A DNA stretch of 12,466 nucleotides. Source: an uncultured Prevotella sp. (GTDB lineage: Bacteria > Bacteroidota > Bacteroidia > Bacteroidales > Bacteroidaceae). Below, in pieces: positions 1 through 7,569 of the stretch. The position numbers and the translations under genes are program-made. Positions within the stretch are counted from its first letter, which is position 1; each line of letters begins with the position of its first letter. A model generated the notes under the pieces. The model was not told where the DNA came from. It did not search any database and worked only from the letters and a program-made list of their open reading frames with translations. The stretch lies in contig CAMTJK010000078.1 in the NCBI GenBank assembly GCA_947072805.1, forward strand, positions 1 to 12,466, read 5' to 3'.

Positions 1-65
1 GGTTTGGGTGCCGATTAACACACGTTAAAGTAAACATTTTTCATAAAAGTAAATATATGTTATAC
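1..65. repeat. left arm of a 65-bp inverted repeat
   Basis: The first 65 bases match the reverse complement of 12304-12368 with one mismatch, near the inner end of the arm. Beyond position 65 the similarity stops at once; outward extension cannot be judged because the window begins here. The arm contains the interrupted palindrome TTAAC-ACAC-GTTAA at 15-28 and, on the minus strand, two TTTACTTT motifs 19 bp apart. It lies in non-coding DNA before the ribE promoter. It may belong to a dispersed intergenic repeat family, be a recombination site, or be a contig-end effect; no recombinase gene is present to assign it. Confidence 0.9.
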
Positions 66-137
66 GTGTTGTTTCATATCATTTCGTGAAAGCTGACGGC
101 ATCAAACTCACATCTATCAAATTCCTTTCTCAATTAC

Positions 138-168
138 TTGGATTATTAAAATAATCGTGTTACCTTTG
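138..168 (+). promoter_or_regulatory. Bacteroidota-type promoter for ribE
   Basis: TACCTTTG at 161-168 matches the -7 consensus TANNTTTG of the Bacteroidota primary sigma factor. TTG at 138-140 lies 20 nt upstream, where the -33 element is expected. Transcription would start around 173-176, leaving a leader of nearly 300 nt before the ribE start codon. Confidence 0.65.
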
Positions 169-173
169 CAATT

Positions 174-468
174 GCAGAGACGTGAGAACAGGAAGAAATG
201 CGGCACAAGACACAAAGAAATGCCGTACGCCATGTATCTGCATTTAAAAGAAATATGGTCGTATCGATTAGATTGGGATACTCATCAAATAATATTGAAA
301 ACCGAGTACACTTCTCTTGCCAATGGCGGGCCACATCCCCACAAGGGAGCACCATTGTGCCGGTGGATTACAAAAGCAGAGAACACTCAAACCTTATAAT
401 AAAGGAGTTTTCATCACATCATCGGTACGACCTTTTATTTTTTTCTCACCCAAACAGTTTTCAATAAT
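174..468 (+). promoter_or_regulatory. long 5' leader of ribE, possibly structured
   Basis: No convincing gene lies between the promoter and ribE. The leader can form a hairpin in which CAATGG (321-326) pairs with CCATTG (352-357), enclosing a smaller stem of TCCC (336-339) with GGGA (345-348). A second small dyad, CCTT-ATAATA-AAGG (392-405), overlaps a Shine-Dalgarno-like AAAGGAG (401-407), but that motif is over 60 nt from the ribE ATG and has no ATG just after it. The conserved FMN riboswitch core was looked for and not seen. An open frame at 198-467 ends one base before ribE but does not look like protein. A regulatory RNA role is inference. Confidence 0.3.
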
Positions 469-1068
469 ATGTTTTCCGGAATTATAGAAGAATTTGCCAC
501 CGTGGTGGCTATAAAGAAAGATCGCGAGAACATTGACTTCTCGCTGAAATGCTCATTCACCAATGAACTTAAAATAGACCAGAGTGTAGCCCACAACGGT
601 GTATGTCTGACCGTGATTAACATTGATAACGGCATATATACCGTTACGGCAATGAAAGAGACTCTCGACAGAAGCAATCTTGGTTTGCTGAATATTGGTG
701 ACAAGGTGAATGTAGAACGCTCAATGATGATGAACGGAAGACTTGACGGTCATATCGTGCAGGGACATGTGGACGAGACAGCGCGCTGTACCGCCGTTAC
801 AGATGCTGACGGCAGCAAATACTTTACGTTTGAATACAAACATGACCCGATGATGGCACGCAACGGATATTTTACAGTAGACAAAGGCAGCGTAACTGTT
901 AATGGTGTGTCGCTTACCGTGTGCAATCCCACTGCCGACAGCTTCCAGGTGGCTATAATTCCGTATACCCTCGAACATACCAACTTCTGCGATATAAAAG
1001 TTGGCTCGGTGGTAAACATTGAGTTCGACATCATAGGAAAGTACATAGCAAGACTGCAACAACTATAA
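469..1068 (+). CDS. ribE: riboflavin synthase, alpha subunit
   Basis: Riboflavin synthase catalyses dismutation of two 6,7-dimethyl-8-ribityllumazine molecules into riboflavin and a pyrimidinedione, the last step of cytosolic vitamin B2 synthesis. The 199-residue length is normal for the family, and the protein opens with the diagnostic MFSGIIEE, which fixes the start at 469. Two lumazine-binding barrel repeats are visible: the first has NGVCLT at 43-48, and GHIVQGHVD at 94-102 opens the second, which has the matching NGVSLT at 145-150. The C-terminal IPYTLEHTNF (164-173) and EFDIIGKYIARL (185-196) are also typical; the latter lies in the trimerisation helix of known homologues. No Shine-Dalgarno precedes the ATG, as is usual in this phylum. 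The gene stands alone between its own promoter and a strong terminator, with no other riboflavin gene in the window. Confidence 0.97.
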   Translation: MFSGIIEEFATVVAIKKDRENIDFSLKCSFTNELKIDQSVAHNGVCLTVINIDNGIYTVTAMKETLDRSNLGLLNIGDKVNVERSMMMNGRLDGHIVQGHVDETARCTAVTDADGSKYFTFEYKHDPMMARNGYFTVDKGSVTVNGVSLTVCNPTADSFQVAIIPYTLEHTNFCDIKVGSVVNIEFDIIGKYIARLQQL

Positions 1069-1080
1069 AGAAATATTAAC

Positions 1081-1116
1081 AGCTCCGAATCTAATCGAAG
1101 ATTCGGAGCTTTTTTT
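1081..1116 (+). terminator. rho-independent terminator after ribE
   Basis: A perfect 12-bp stem, AGCTCCGAATCT (1081-1092) with AGATTCGGAGCT (1099-1110), has a six-base loop and is followed by a run of T to 1116. It starts 12 bases after the ribE stop and isolates ribE from the efflux operon. Confidence 0.93.
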
Positions 1117-1143
1117 CTACAAACTTACCATAATTATATATTA

Positions 1144-1177
1144 TTTTTCCTGCCGCAGATTATTCTCCCTATTTTTG
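1144..1177 (+). promoter_or_regulatory. promoter of the efflux/two-component operon
   Basis: TATTTTTG at 1170-1177 fits the Bacteroidota -7 consensus TANNTTTG. The -33 side is weaker, a T-rich TTTTTCC at 1144-1150 with no clean TTTG. The predicted start near 1184 leaves about 20 nt of leader before the TolC-like gene. No convincing LytTR-type direct repeats were seen between the ribE terminator and this box. Confidence 0.55.
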
Positions 1178-1203
1178 CAGCCTACAATAGCAACTGTTAG
1201 AAT

Positions 1204-2547
1204 ATGAAGAAAAATTCAATGCTTATCACTTTGTTATTGACAGTCTGCACTATACACGCACAAACTTCAAGACAGTGGACACTGAAGGAGTGTATAGACT
1301 ATGCAATAGCAAACAACATCTCTCTGAAAAAGACTGTCCTCGCAAGACAATCATCGATTGAAGACCTGAAGCAATCGACCGCAGAACTGTTACCATCGCT
1401 TAGTGCATCGACGAATCACTCGGTGGGTTATCGTCCGTGGGTAAACGACGGAGTCTCTACTGTGTCAAACGGTACCGTGGCTACAAGCGTGAACAAATCG
1501 TACTATAACGGCAGTTACGGTATAAATGCGAGTTGGACGGTATGGAACGGCGGACAAAACACAAAGACCGTAAGACTGAACAAGATAACTGCACAACAGG
1601 CTGAACTGGACTCCGCTGTGACGGCAAACAGCATTCAAGAGCAGATAGCACAGCTCTACGTGCAGATTCTCTATCAAAAAGAGGCAGTAAGTGTAAACGA
1701 AATGAGCTACAACACAAGCGTGAAAAACGAAGCGCGCGGCAAGGAAATGGTTGAAGCCGGACAGATGTCGAAAGCAGATCTGGCACAACTAACAGCACAG
1801 ACGGCACAAGACAAATATAATATTGTTGAGGCACAAAGCAATCTTGCAAATTACAAGCTTCAACTGAAGCAACTCCTTGAAATTACCGATGATTGTGAGT
1901 TTGATATCGCCTCCCCCACCTCATCCGACGCCCAGGCTCTGGCCGAAATACCCTCATTGCAATCCGTATACGAGACCGCGCTCGGCACACGTCCCGAGAT
2001 AGAAAACGGCAGACTTGCCATAGACGGCAGTGAGCTAAGTATTGACATTGCCAAAGCCGGACACCTGCCGACACTAAGCATAACAGGAGGTGTTGGAACA
2101 AGTACAACCTCCATGAATTCAAAGGGATGGGGACAGCAGTTCAAGACAAACTTCGATGCCTCCGTGGGAGCAAGTATCAGCGTTCCCATCTTTGACAACC
2201 GTAAAACAAAAACGGCCATCAACAAAGCCCGAATACAATACGAAGAGAATGTGCTCGGCTTGCAGGAAACACAGAAACAGCTGTATAGCACTATTGAAGG
2301 CTACTGGCTTGACGCAAACACCAACCAGCAGAAGTTCAAGGCCGCCTGTGTAAGCGTGGAAAGCGAACAAGCCAGCTATGACCTGCTAAGCGAACAATTC
2401 AGACTGGGACTGAAAAACATAGTGGAACTGATGACCGGCAAGACCAATCTACTCATAGCGCAGCAGAACAGACTGCAAAGCAAATACATGTCGATACTCG
2501 ACATACAGATGCTCAACTTCTACAAAGGCTTAAATATGAACCTCTAA
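1204..2547 (+). CDS. TolC-family outer membrane efflux protein
   Basis: This is the outer membrane channel of a tripartite exporter. Residues 1-19 form a signal peptide (MKKN, a hydrophobic stretch, then IHA before Q20), so the mature protein is periplasmic and outer-membrane. The remainder has the two-fold outer-membrane-efflux-protein architecture: a first repeat beginning WTLKECIDYAIANNISLK (about 25-235) and a second from about 255 to the end. Both are rich in long amphipathic helices with regular Gln, Ala and Leu, as expected for the alpha-barrel tunnel. The second half ends with FRLGLKNIVELMTGKTNLL, the typical final-helix region of the family. At 447 residues the length is normal. It is the first gene of the operon, 13 bases before the adaptor, so it is probably the dedicated partner of the MacAB-like pump. 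Substrate cannot be told from sequence. Confidence 0.93.
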   Translation: MKKNSMLITLLLTVCTIHAQTSRQWTLKECIDYAIANNISLKKTVLARQSSIEDLKQSTAELLPSLSASTNHSVGYRPWVNDGVSTVSNGTVATSVNKSYYNGSYGINASWTVWNGGQNTKTVRLNKITAQQAELDSAVTANSIQEQIAQLYVQILYQKEAVSVNEMSYNTSVKNEARGKEMVEAGQMSKADLAQLTAQTAQDKYNIVEAQSNLANYKLQLKQLLEITDDCEFDIASPTSSDAQALAEIPSLQSVYETALGTRPEIENGRLAIDGSELSIDIAKAGHLPTLSITGGVGTSTTSMNSKGWGQQFKTNFDASVGASISVPIFDNRKTKTAINKARIQYEENVLGLQETQKQLYSTIEGYWLDANTNQQKFKAACVSVESEQASYDLLSEQFRLGLKNIVELMTGKTNLLIAQQNRLQSKYMSILDIQMLNFYKGLNMNL

Positions 2548-2560
2548 AAAATATATTTGC

Positions 2561-3739
2561 ATGAAAAAAATAAGTAAAGTATGGTTTGGAATAGCGGCAG
2601 TCGTTGTCATTGCTGTTATAGTGTGGCTACTTTCAAACATAAAAAAAGAACATCAGATAACATTCGAGACTGATATTGTCAAGGAAGCAAACATACAAAA
2701 CAGCATTACGGCAACCGGCACTATAGAACCGGTTACGTCAGTGACCGTCGGCACACAGGTGTCTGGCATTGTCAGCAAGCTGTATGTAGACTACAATAGC
2801 GTGGTGAAGAAAGGACAGGTGATAGCTGAACTCGACAAGACAAACCTCATAAGCGAGCTCAACACGGCAAAAGCAAATCTGTCGAGCGCTGAAAGCACAC
2901 TGGCATACGAGAAGAAGAACTACCAGCGTTACAAGAGCCTATATGATAAAGGACTGGTAAGTGCCGATGATTACGAGAATGCCGAACTGAGCTACATCAA
3001 AGCCAAAGAGACTGTAGCCACCGCCAAGGAAACGGTACAGAAGGCACAGACCAATCTCGGCTATGCCACAATATCATCGCCCATTGACGGTGTCGTACTG
3101 TCGAAGGCTGTAGAAGAGGGACAGACGGTGGCTGCAAGTTTCAGTACGCCGGAACTCTTTACCATTGCGCAAGATCTTACAGACATGCGAGTTGTGGCGG
3201 ACGTGGACGAAGCTGATATAGGAGACGTGAAAGAAGGAGAACGCGTGACATTCACCGTAGACGCATTTCCCAATGACACATTTGAGGGAGAAGTGACGCA
3301 GGTACGTCAGGAAGCCACTACAACAAACAACGTGGTGACATACGAAGTGGTGATAAGTGCCCCAAATGCCGACCTCAAACTGAAACCCGGACTTACGGCA
3401 AACGTAACAATATATACAGCCGAAAAACAGGGCGTGCTGAGCGTCACGAGCAAGGCTTTGCGCTTTTCTCCCACTGCCGAGACTGTAGGAAAATACAAGA
3501 TTGCTGACAAGAACGGCAAGAACAAGCTATGGACACTTGATGGCAACACACTGACAGCACATGTCGTTCAGATAGGAATGTCTGATGGCGTAAACACGGA
3601 AATACTATCCGGCATAAGCAAAGGAACAAAGATAGTCACCCAAATAGAAGAGGTATCAAACGAAGAGCCGGAAGAAGGTAAAGTCAAGGAGCAGTCACCA
3701 TTTGCCCCGGGACCGAGAAGAAACGATAAGAAGAAATGA
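2561..3739 (+). CDS. MacA-like periplasmic adaptor (membrane fusion protein)
   Basis: This adaptor joins the inner-membrane ABC permease to the TolC-like channel. A single N-terminal membrane anchor spans about residues 8-25, with no lipobox cysteine. A split biotinyl-lipoyl domain follows, with halves at about 60-93 (SVTVGTQVSGIVSKLYVDYN) and 167-196 (GYATISSPIDGVVLSKAVEE). These flank an alpha-helical hairpin rich in Ala, Lys and Glu (about 95-163) that would contact the TolC-like partner. A beta-barrel domain (about 205-285) and a membrane-proximal domain (about 290-365) complete the fold, and the last 25 residues are a charged, disordered-looking tail. At 392 residues it is normal for MacA-type proteins. 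Pairing with an ABC ATPase and permease rather than an RND pump places it in the MacA class. Its stop codon overlaps the next gene's start in ATGA. Confidence 0.93.
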   Translation: MKKISKVWFGIAAVVVIAVIVWLLSNIKKEHQITFETDIVKEANIQNSITATGTIEPVTSVTVGTQVSGIVSKLYVDYNSVVKKGQVIAELDKTNLISELNTAKANLSSAESTLAYEKKNYQRYKSLYDKGLVSADDYENAELSYIKAKETVATAKETVQKAQTNLGYATISSPIDGVVLSKAVEEGQTVAASFSTPELFTIAQDLTDMRVVADVDEADIGDVKEGERVTFTVDAFPNDTFEGEVTQVRQEATTTNNVVTYEVVISAPNADLKLKPGLTANVTIYTAEKQGVLSVTSKALRFSPTAETVGKYKIADKNGKNKLWTLDGNTLTAHVVQIGMSDGVNTEILSGISKGTKIVTQIEEVSNEEPEEGKVKEQSPFAPGPRRNDKKK

Positions 3740-4500
3740 TTATGCAGGAGAACGACAGGAAAGTAGTAATAGAACTGCAAAATGTAAAGCGTGAATTCAT
3801 GGTCGGCGACGAGATGGTACATGCCTTACGCGGTGTCTCGTTCAAAATATATGAAGGAGAATTTGTCACCATAATGGGAAAGTCCGGCTCCGGAAAATCA
3901 ACACTGCTTAACCAGCTCGGATGCCTTGACACTCCGTCAAGCGGCGAATATTTTCTTGACGGTGTATCGGTAAGGAAAATGTCAAAATCGCAAAGAGCAG
4001 TTCTCCGCAACAGGAAGATAGGTTTTATCTTTCAGAACTACAACCTGCTGGCAAAGACCACGAGCGTAGAAAATGTCGAGTTGCCATTGATGTACAACAG
4101 CGAAGTGTCGGCAGAAGAACGACACGAACGCGCCATCGAAGCACTTAAAGCCGTAGGTCTGGGAGACAGGTTGTACCATAAATCTAACCAGATGTCGGGC
4201 GGTCAGATGCAGAGAGTAGCTATTGCACGTGCTCTGGTGAACAATCCGGCTGTGATTCTTGCCGATGAAGCAACCGGCAATCTCGACACCCGCACCTCGT
4301 TTGAGATTCTTGTACTCTTCCAGCGACTGCATGCCGAAGGTCGCACCATAATATTTGTTACCCACAATCCGGATATAGCCCACTACTCGAGCCGTAATAT
4401 CATGTTGAGAGACGGTAAAGTGATAAGCGACGAATATAACAATACTATAATGTCAGCGGCCGAAGGGCTTGCAGCATTGCCTTTAAACACCGACGAATAA
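3736..4500 (+). CDS. ABC transporter ATP-binding protein (MacB/LolD-type)
   Basis: This cytoplasmic ATPase drives the MacB-like exporter; it corresponds to the N-terminal half of E. coli MacB, encoded separately here. All nucleotide-binding motifs are intact: Walker A GKSGSGKST (48-56), Q-loop Gln100 in GFIFQNYNLL, signature MSGGQMQR (153-160, Met in place of the commoner Leu), Walker B VILADEAT (173-180, catalytic Glu178) and switch His210 in FVTHNPDIA. The NYNLLAKTTSVENVELPLMY segment is typical of the MacB/LolD subfamily. The start at 3736 overlaps the adaptor stop by four bases; a second in-frame ATG follows at 3742, so the true start could be either. About 20 residues past the core are less conserved in type. 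Confidence 0.96.
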   Translation: MIMQENDRKVVIELQNVKREFMVGDEMVHALRGVSFKIYEGEFVTIMGKSGSGKSTLLNQLGCLDTPSSGEYFLDGVSVRKMSKSQRAVLRNRKIGFIFQNYNLLAKTTSVENVELPLMYNSEVSAEERHERAIEALKAVGLGDRLYHKSNQMSGGQMQRVAIARALVNNPAVILADEATGNLDTRTSFEILVLFQRLHAEGRTIIFVTHNPDIAHYSSRNIMLRDGKVISDEYNNTIMSAAEGLAALPLNTDE

Positions 4501-4502
4501 TC

Positions 4503-5741
4503 ATGAACTACGCCAACCTTTTCAAAATTGCCATCAGGGCAATCGCAGCAAACAAGACACGGTCGTTTCTTACAGCCCTGGGTATCATTATCGGCATCGG
4601 ATCGGTAATCACCATGCTTGCCGTCGGTCAGGGAACAAAAGAGAGCATACAAGCCAACATCGCAGAAATGGGGTCGAACATGATAATGATACAACCGGGT
4701 GCCGACCGTCGCGGCGGTGTAAGACAGGATGCGTCCTCCATGGAGACTCTTAAAATGACTGATTATGAAAATATCCGAGATGAATGCAAGTATATAAAGG
4801 GCATAAGCCCCGTAGTGACAAGCAGCGGACAGTTCATATACGGCAACGAGAACACGCCGTCGAGCATCTATGGTGTAAACCCAGACTATCTTGACATTCG
4901 ACAGCTAAGCATAGCTGACGGGGAAATGTTCGGAGAGAACGCAATAAAAGCAAGTGCCAAAGTATGCATATTAGGTCAGACAGTAGTGGACAACCTTTTT
5001 CCCGACGGTAGCGACCCCGTAGGTAAAGTGGTAAGGTTCAATTCAATACCATTCCGGGTGATTGGTGTTCTGAAGAAGAAAGGATACAACTCAATGGGAA
5101 TGGATCAAGACGATCTTGTACTTGCTCCTTACACCTCGGTGATGAAGCGTATACTGGCACAGACTTATCTTGGTGGCATACAGTGTTCTGCAATTACCGA
5201 GGGAGTTACCGACAAAGCGACCGAAGAGATTTCTGCCATACTGCGCCGTAACCACAAATTGAAAGACGCTACGGAAAATTCGGAAGCTGATGCTGATGAT
5301 TTCAACATCCGTTCACAGGAAGAACTGTCGTCGATGATGACCTCCACTACCGACATGCTCACCATACTTCTGGGCTGTGTTGCAGGCATTTCACTCATAG
5401 TAGGTGGCATCGGCATCATGAATATCATGTATGTGAGCGTCACAGAGAGAACTCGTGAAATAGGTCTCCGCATGAGTGTCGGCGCAAGAGGTATAGACAT
5501 TCTCAACCAGTTTCTTATTGAAGCCATCCTCCTAAGCGTCACTGGCGGTGTAATAGGCGTGATTATAGGCATCGGGGCTTCCTATTCCATAAACAAGTTC
5601 GCCCATTGGCCCATCTCCATAGAACTATGGACCATAGTAATGAGCTTTGCCGTCTGCACGTTCACCGGAGTGTTTTTCGGCTGGTATCCGGCAAAGAAAG
5701 CAGCACGTCTTGACCCCATAGAAGCTTTAAGATATGAATAA
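4503..5741 (+). CDS. MacB-type ABC transporter permease (FtsX family)
   Basis: This inner-membrane permease belongs to the mechanotransmission class and couples ATP hydrolysis to periplasmic conformational change. The topology is clear: one transmembrane helix near the N-terminus (about 21-43, SFLTALGIIIGIGSVITMLAV), a large periplasmic MacB_PCD domain (about 44-283), then three C-terminal helices (about 286-309, 337-361 and 374-395). The conserved cytosolic loop VTERTREIGLRMSVGAR (313-329) follows the second helix, and the protein ends with the expected YPAKKAARLDPIEALRYE. Its 412 residues match the family. It begins two bases after the ATPase stop and overlaps the kinase gene by eight bases. 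This family in E. coli exports macrolides and a heat-stable enterotoxin and moves peptides or lipids elsewhere; the substrate here is unknown. Confidence 0.95.
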   Translation: MNYANLFKIAIRAIAANKTRSFLTALGIIIGIGSVITMLAVGQGTKESIQANIAEMGSNMIMIQPGADRRGGVRQDASSMETLKMTDYENIRDECKYIKGISPVVTSSGQFIYGNENTPSSIYGVNPDYLDIRQLSIADGEMFGENAIKASAKVCILGQTVVDNLFPDGSDPVGKVVRFNSIPFRVIGVLKKKGYNSMGMDQDDLVLAPYTSVMKRILAQTYLGGIQCSAITEGVTDKATEEISAILRRNHKLKDATENSEADADDFNIRSQEELSSMMTSTTDMLTILLGCVAGISLIVGGIGIMNIMYVSVTERTREIGLRMSVGARGIDILNQFLIEAILLSVTGGVIGVIIGIGASYSINKFAHWPISIELWTIVMSFAVCTFTGVFFGWYPAKKAARLDPIEALRYE

Positions 5742-6795
5742 GACAAAGCTTATATACATCATCCACGCAGCGATATGGACAATAATGTTCATATCGCCGT
5801 TAATGTTTATGAATCACGGCAACGGTGTGACATTAAGGGAGTTTCTCTTCATGAGCGGCAGTCCGCTGGCGCTATGTATTGTATTTTATATAAACTATCT
5901 TTGGCTCACCCCTCGTCTCTTTGCCGACGACCGTAAGTATTACTTTATTGCCAACTCCTTGATAATCGTAAGCATGGGTATAGCTCTACACTACTGGATG
6001 ACCGTTACCCATCAACCATTAGATCGTCCACCACACATCAAGCCTCCGGAGTTCCGCATGATGCCATTCTTTCTCGTTCTACGTAACATTTTCAACCTCA
6101 TAATTGCCGCCGCCATAGCCACCACAGTTCAGCTTGCCATGAAATGGCAGGAGTCGGAAAATGCCCGAAGGGAAGCGGAGGGAGCAAGGACGCAAGCCGA
6201 ACTACGTAACCTGCGTTCACAAATCAATCCACACTTTCTCCTCAATACCCTCAATAATATATACGCACTGATATCTTTCAACTCGTCAAAAGCACAAGAG
6301 GCACTGCAAGAACTGAGCAAGATGCTTCAATATGTACTCTATGACAATCAGAGCCGCCATGTGAACCTTGAGAAAGAGGTGCAGTTTCTCACTAACTACA
6401 TTAACCTCATGAAGATACGCCTCAGTGGCAATGTAGATGTAAGGCTGAATGTAAACATTCCCAGTCCATGCCACATACAAATAGCTCCACTTATCTTCAT
6501 ATCGCTGATAGAGAATGCTTTCAAGCACGGCGTGAGTCCCACAGCTCCAAGCTTCATCCATATTACACTCGAGGCTGACGAGCAGCGGATTATATGCAGC
6601 ATAGACAACAGTAATTTTCCAAAGAACGAGAATGACCGCAGCGGTCACGGCATAGGCTTGCAGCAAGTGGCACGCCGTCTCGAACTCGACTATCCCGGAA
6701 AATACGAATGGTCCAAAAAAACTGACGCCGCAAAAACCGTATATTCATCAAAAATAATTATCTATGATACTAAACTGTGCTATAATCGACGATGA
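5734..6795 (+). CDS. LytS/YehU-type sensor histidine kinase
   Basis: This membrane histidine kinase is the sensor for the LytTR regulator encoded next. The N-terminal 136 residues hold about four transmembrane helices (roughly 8-27, 36-58, 69-90 and 110-136) with short loops and no large extracellular domain, so sensing probably takes place in or near the membrane or through contact with the transporter (inference). A short coiled coil (137-162) leads to the His_kinase domain, with phospho-acceptor His167 in INPHFLLNTLNNIYAL. The ATP-binding region has the N-box LIENAFKHG (Asn261) and the G-box GHGIGLQ (304-310). At 353 residues it is typical for Bacteroidota kinases of this class. It overlaps the permease by 8 bases and the regulator by 32, indicating translational coupling. 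Confidence 0.94.
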   Translation: MNKTKLIYIIHAAIWTIMFISPLMFMNHGNGVTLREFLFMSGSPLALCIVFYINYLWLTPRLFADDRKYYFIANSLIIVSMGIALHYWMTVTHQPLDRPPHIKPPEFRMMPFFLVLRNIFNLIIAAAIATTVQLAMKWQESENARREAEGARTQAELRNLRSQINPHFLLNTLNNIYALISFNSSKAQEALQELSKMLQYVLYDNQSRHVNLEKEVQFLTNYINLMKIRLSGNVDVRLNVNIPSPCHIQIAPLIFISLIENAFKHGVSPTAPSFIHITLEADEQRIICSIDNSNFPKNENDRSGHGIGLQQVARRLELDYPGKYEWSKKTDAAKTVYSSKIIIYDTKLCYNRR

Positions 6796-7474
6796 GCCAT
6801 TAGCCGCCGAACTTTTGGCAAGCTATACAAAGAAAGTCCCCTTTCTCAACCTTATAGGCACCTACAACAGTGCTGTCAATGGCATGAAGGATCTACGTGA
6901 GCATCCTGTCGAACTCCTTTTTATGGATATCCAGATGCCGGAGCTCAGCGGTCTGGAATTTGCGAAAATCCTGCCAAAGGAGACAAAAATAATCTTCACA
7001 ACGGCTTTCAATCAGTATGCCATTGAAGGTTACAAGGTAAATGCCATAGACTACCTGCTGAAACCTGTGAGCTTCGAAGAATTCCTCAAAGCTTCCAATA
7101 AGGCACTCGACTGGTTTACAACTGTGCGTAAGCAGGATACATACAGGGAAGACCGTTTCATGCTGGTGAAAAGCGACTATAAACTGGTGAAAATTGCCCT
7201 TGACGATATTCTCTATATCGAAGGACTGAAAGACTATGTAAGAATATATCTTGAGAACGGCGACAAGGTGATGTCACTCATGAATATGAAGAAACTCGAA
7301 GATTACTTGCCACAGCCGGAGTTCATGCGCACACACCGTTCATATATTGTCCACATGAACAAAATTACGGTCATCGATCGCTTCCGTATTGTCTTCGGTG
7401 ATGTGTACATTCCCATTTCCGACAGCTATAAAGAGGAAGTGCAGACATATTTCGACAGACATACTCTCGTCTGA
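6764..7474 (+). CDS. LytTR-family response regulator
   Basis: This is a DNA-binding response regulator paired with the kinase just upstream. The receiver domain (about 4-118) has the acidic pair Asp9/Asp10, phospho-acceptor Asp55 in LLFMDIQMPELSG, a Thr at 79-80 in IIFTTAF and Lys100 in YLLKPVSF, all the residues needed for phosphotransfer. The LytTR domain (about 132-232) shows the usual DDILYIEGLKDYVRIYL segment and the conserved FMRTHRSYIVHMNKI (188-201). Length is 236 residues. The gene starts inside the last 32 bases of the kinase gene. As the last gene of the exporter operon it probably controls that operon, but no clear LytTR site was found upstream of 1204, so the targets are uncertain. 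Confidence 0.96.
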   Translation: MILNCAIIDDEPLAAELLASYTKKVPFLNLIGTYNSAVNGMKDLREHPVELLFMDIQMPELSGLEFAKILPKETKIIFTTAFNQYAIEGYKVNAIDYLLKPVSFEEFLKASNKALDWFTTVRKQDTYREDRFMLVKSDYKLVKIALDDILYIEGLKDYVRIYLENGDKVMSLMNMKKLEDYLPQPEFMRTHRSYIVHMNKITVIDRFRIVFGDVYIPISDSYKEEVQTYFDRHTLV

Positions 7475-7522
7475 ATACTTTTCCTGCAACACTTTTCGAG
7501 GATGTGCCTACTACAATCCCAA

Positions 7523-7569
7523 ACAATATAAAAACCGCTCTTAAAATGGTAAAAAAAGTTTTATATTGT
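7523..7569. terminator. possible bidirectional terminator between convergent genes
   Basis: The 95-bp spacer between two convergent genes contains an 11-bp perfect inverted repeat, ACAATATAAAA (7523-7533) and TTTTATATTGT (7559-7569). It abuts the stop codon of the minus-strand phosphatase gene. The stem is AT-rich with a 25-base loop, so it is a weak terminator at best. Its position fits shared termination for both operons. Confidence 0.4.

Noticed and set aside
198..467. Open frame of 89 codons ending one base before ribE, as a possible leader peptide gene
   Set aside because: Its translation has no recognisable motif, an unusual basic composition and no start signal. The frame lies wholly within the leader and overlaps another random open frame at 157-399.
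174..468. FMN riboswitch upstream of riboflavin synthase
   Set aside because: The expected conserved core around GGGGCAGGGTGAAATTCC is absent; only generic hairpins are seen.
1111..1203. LytTR-binding direct repeats ahead of the efflux operon
   Set aside because: No pair of sites resembling the published LytTR consensus with regular spacing was found by eye, so autoregulation remains inference.
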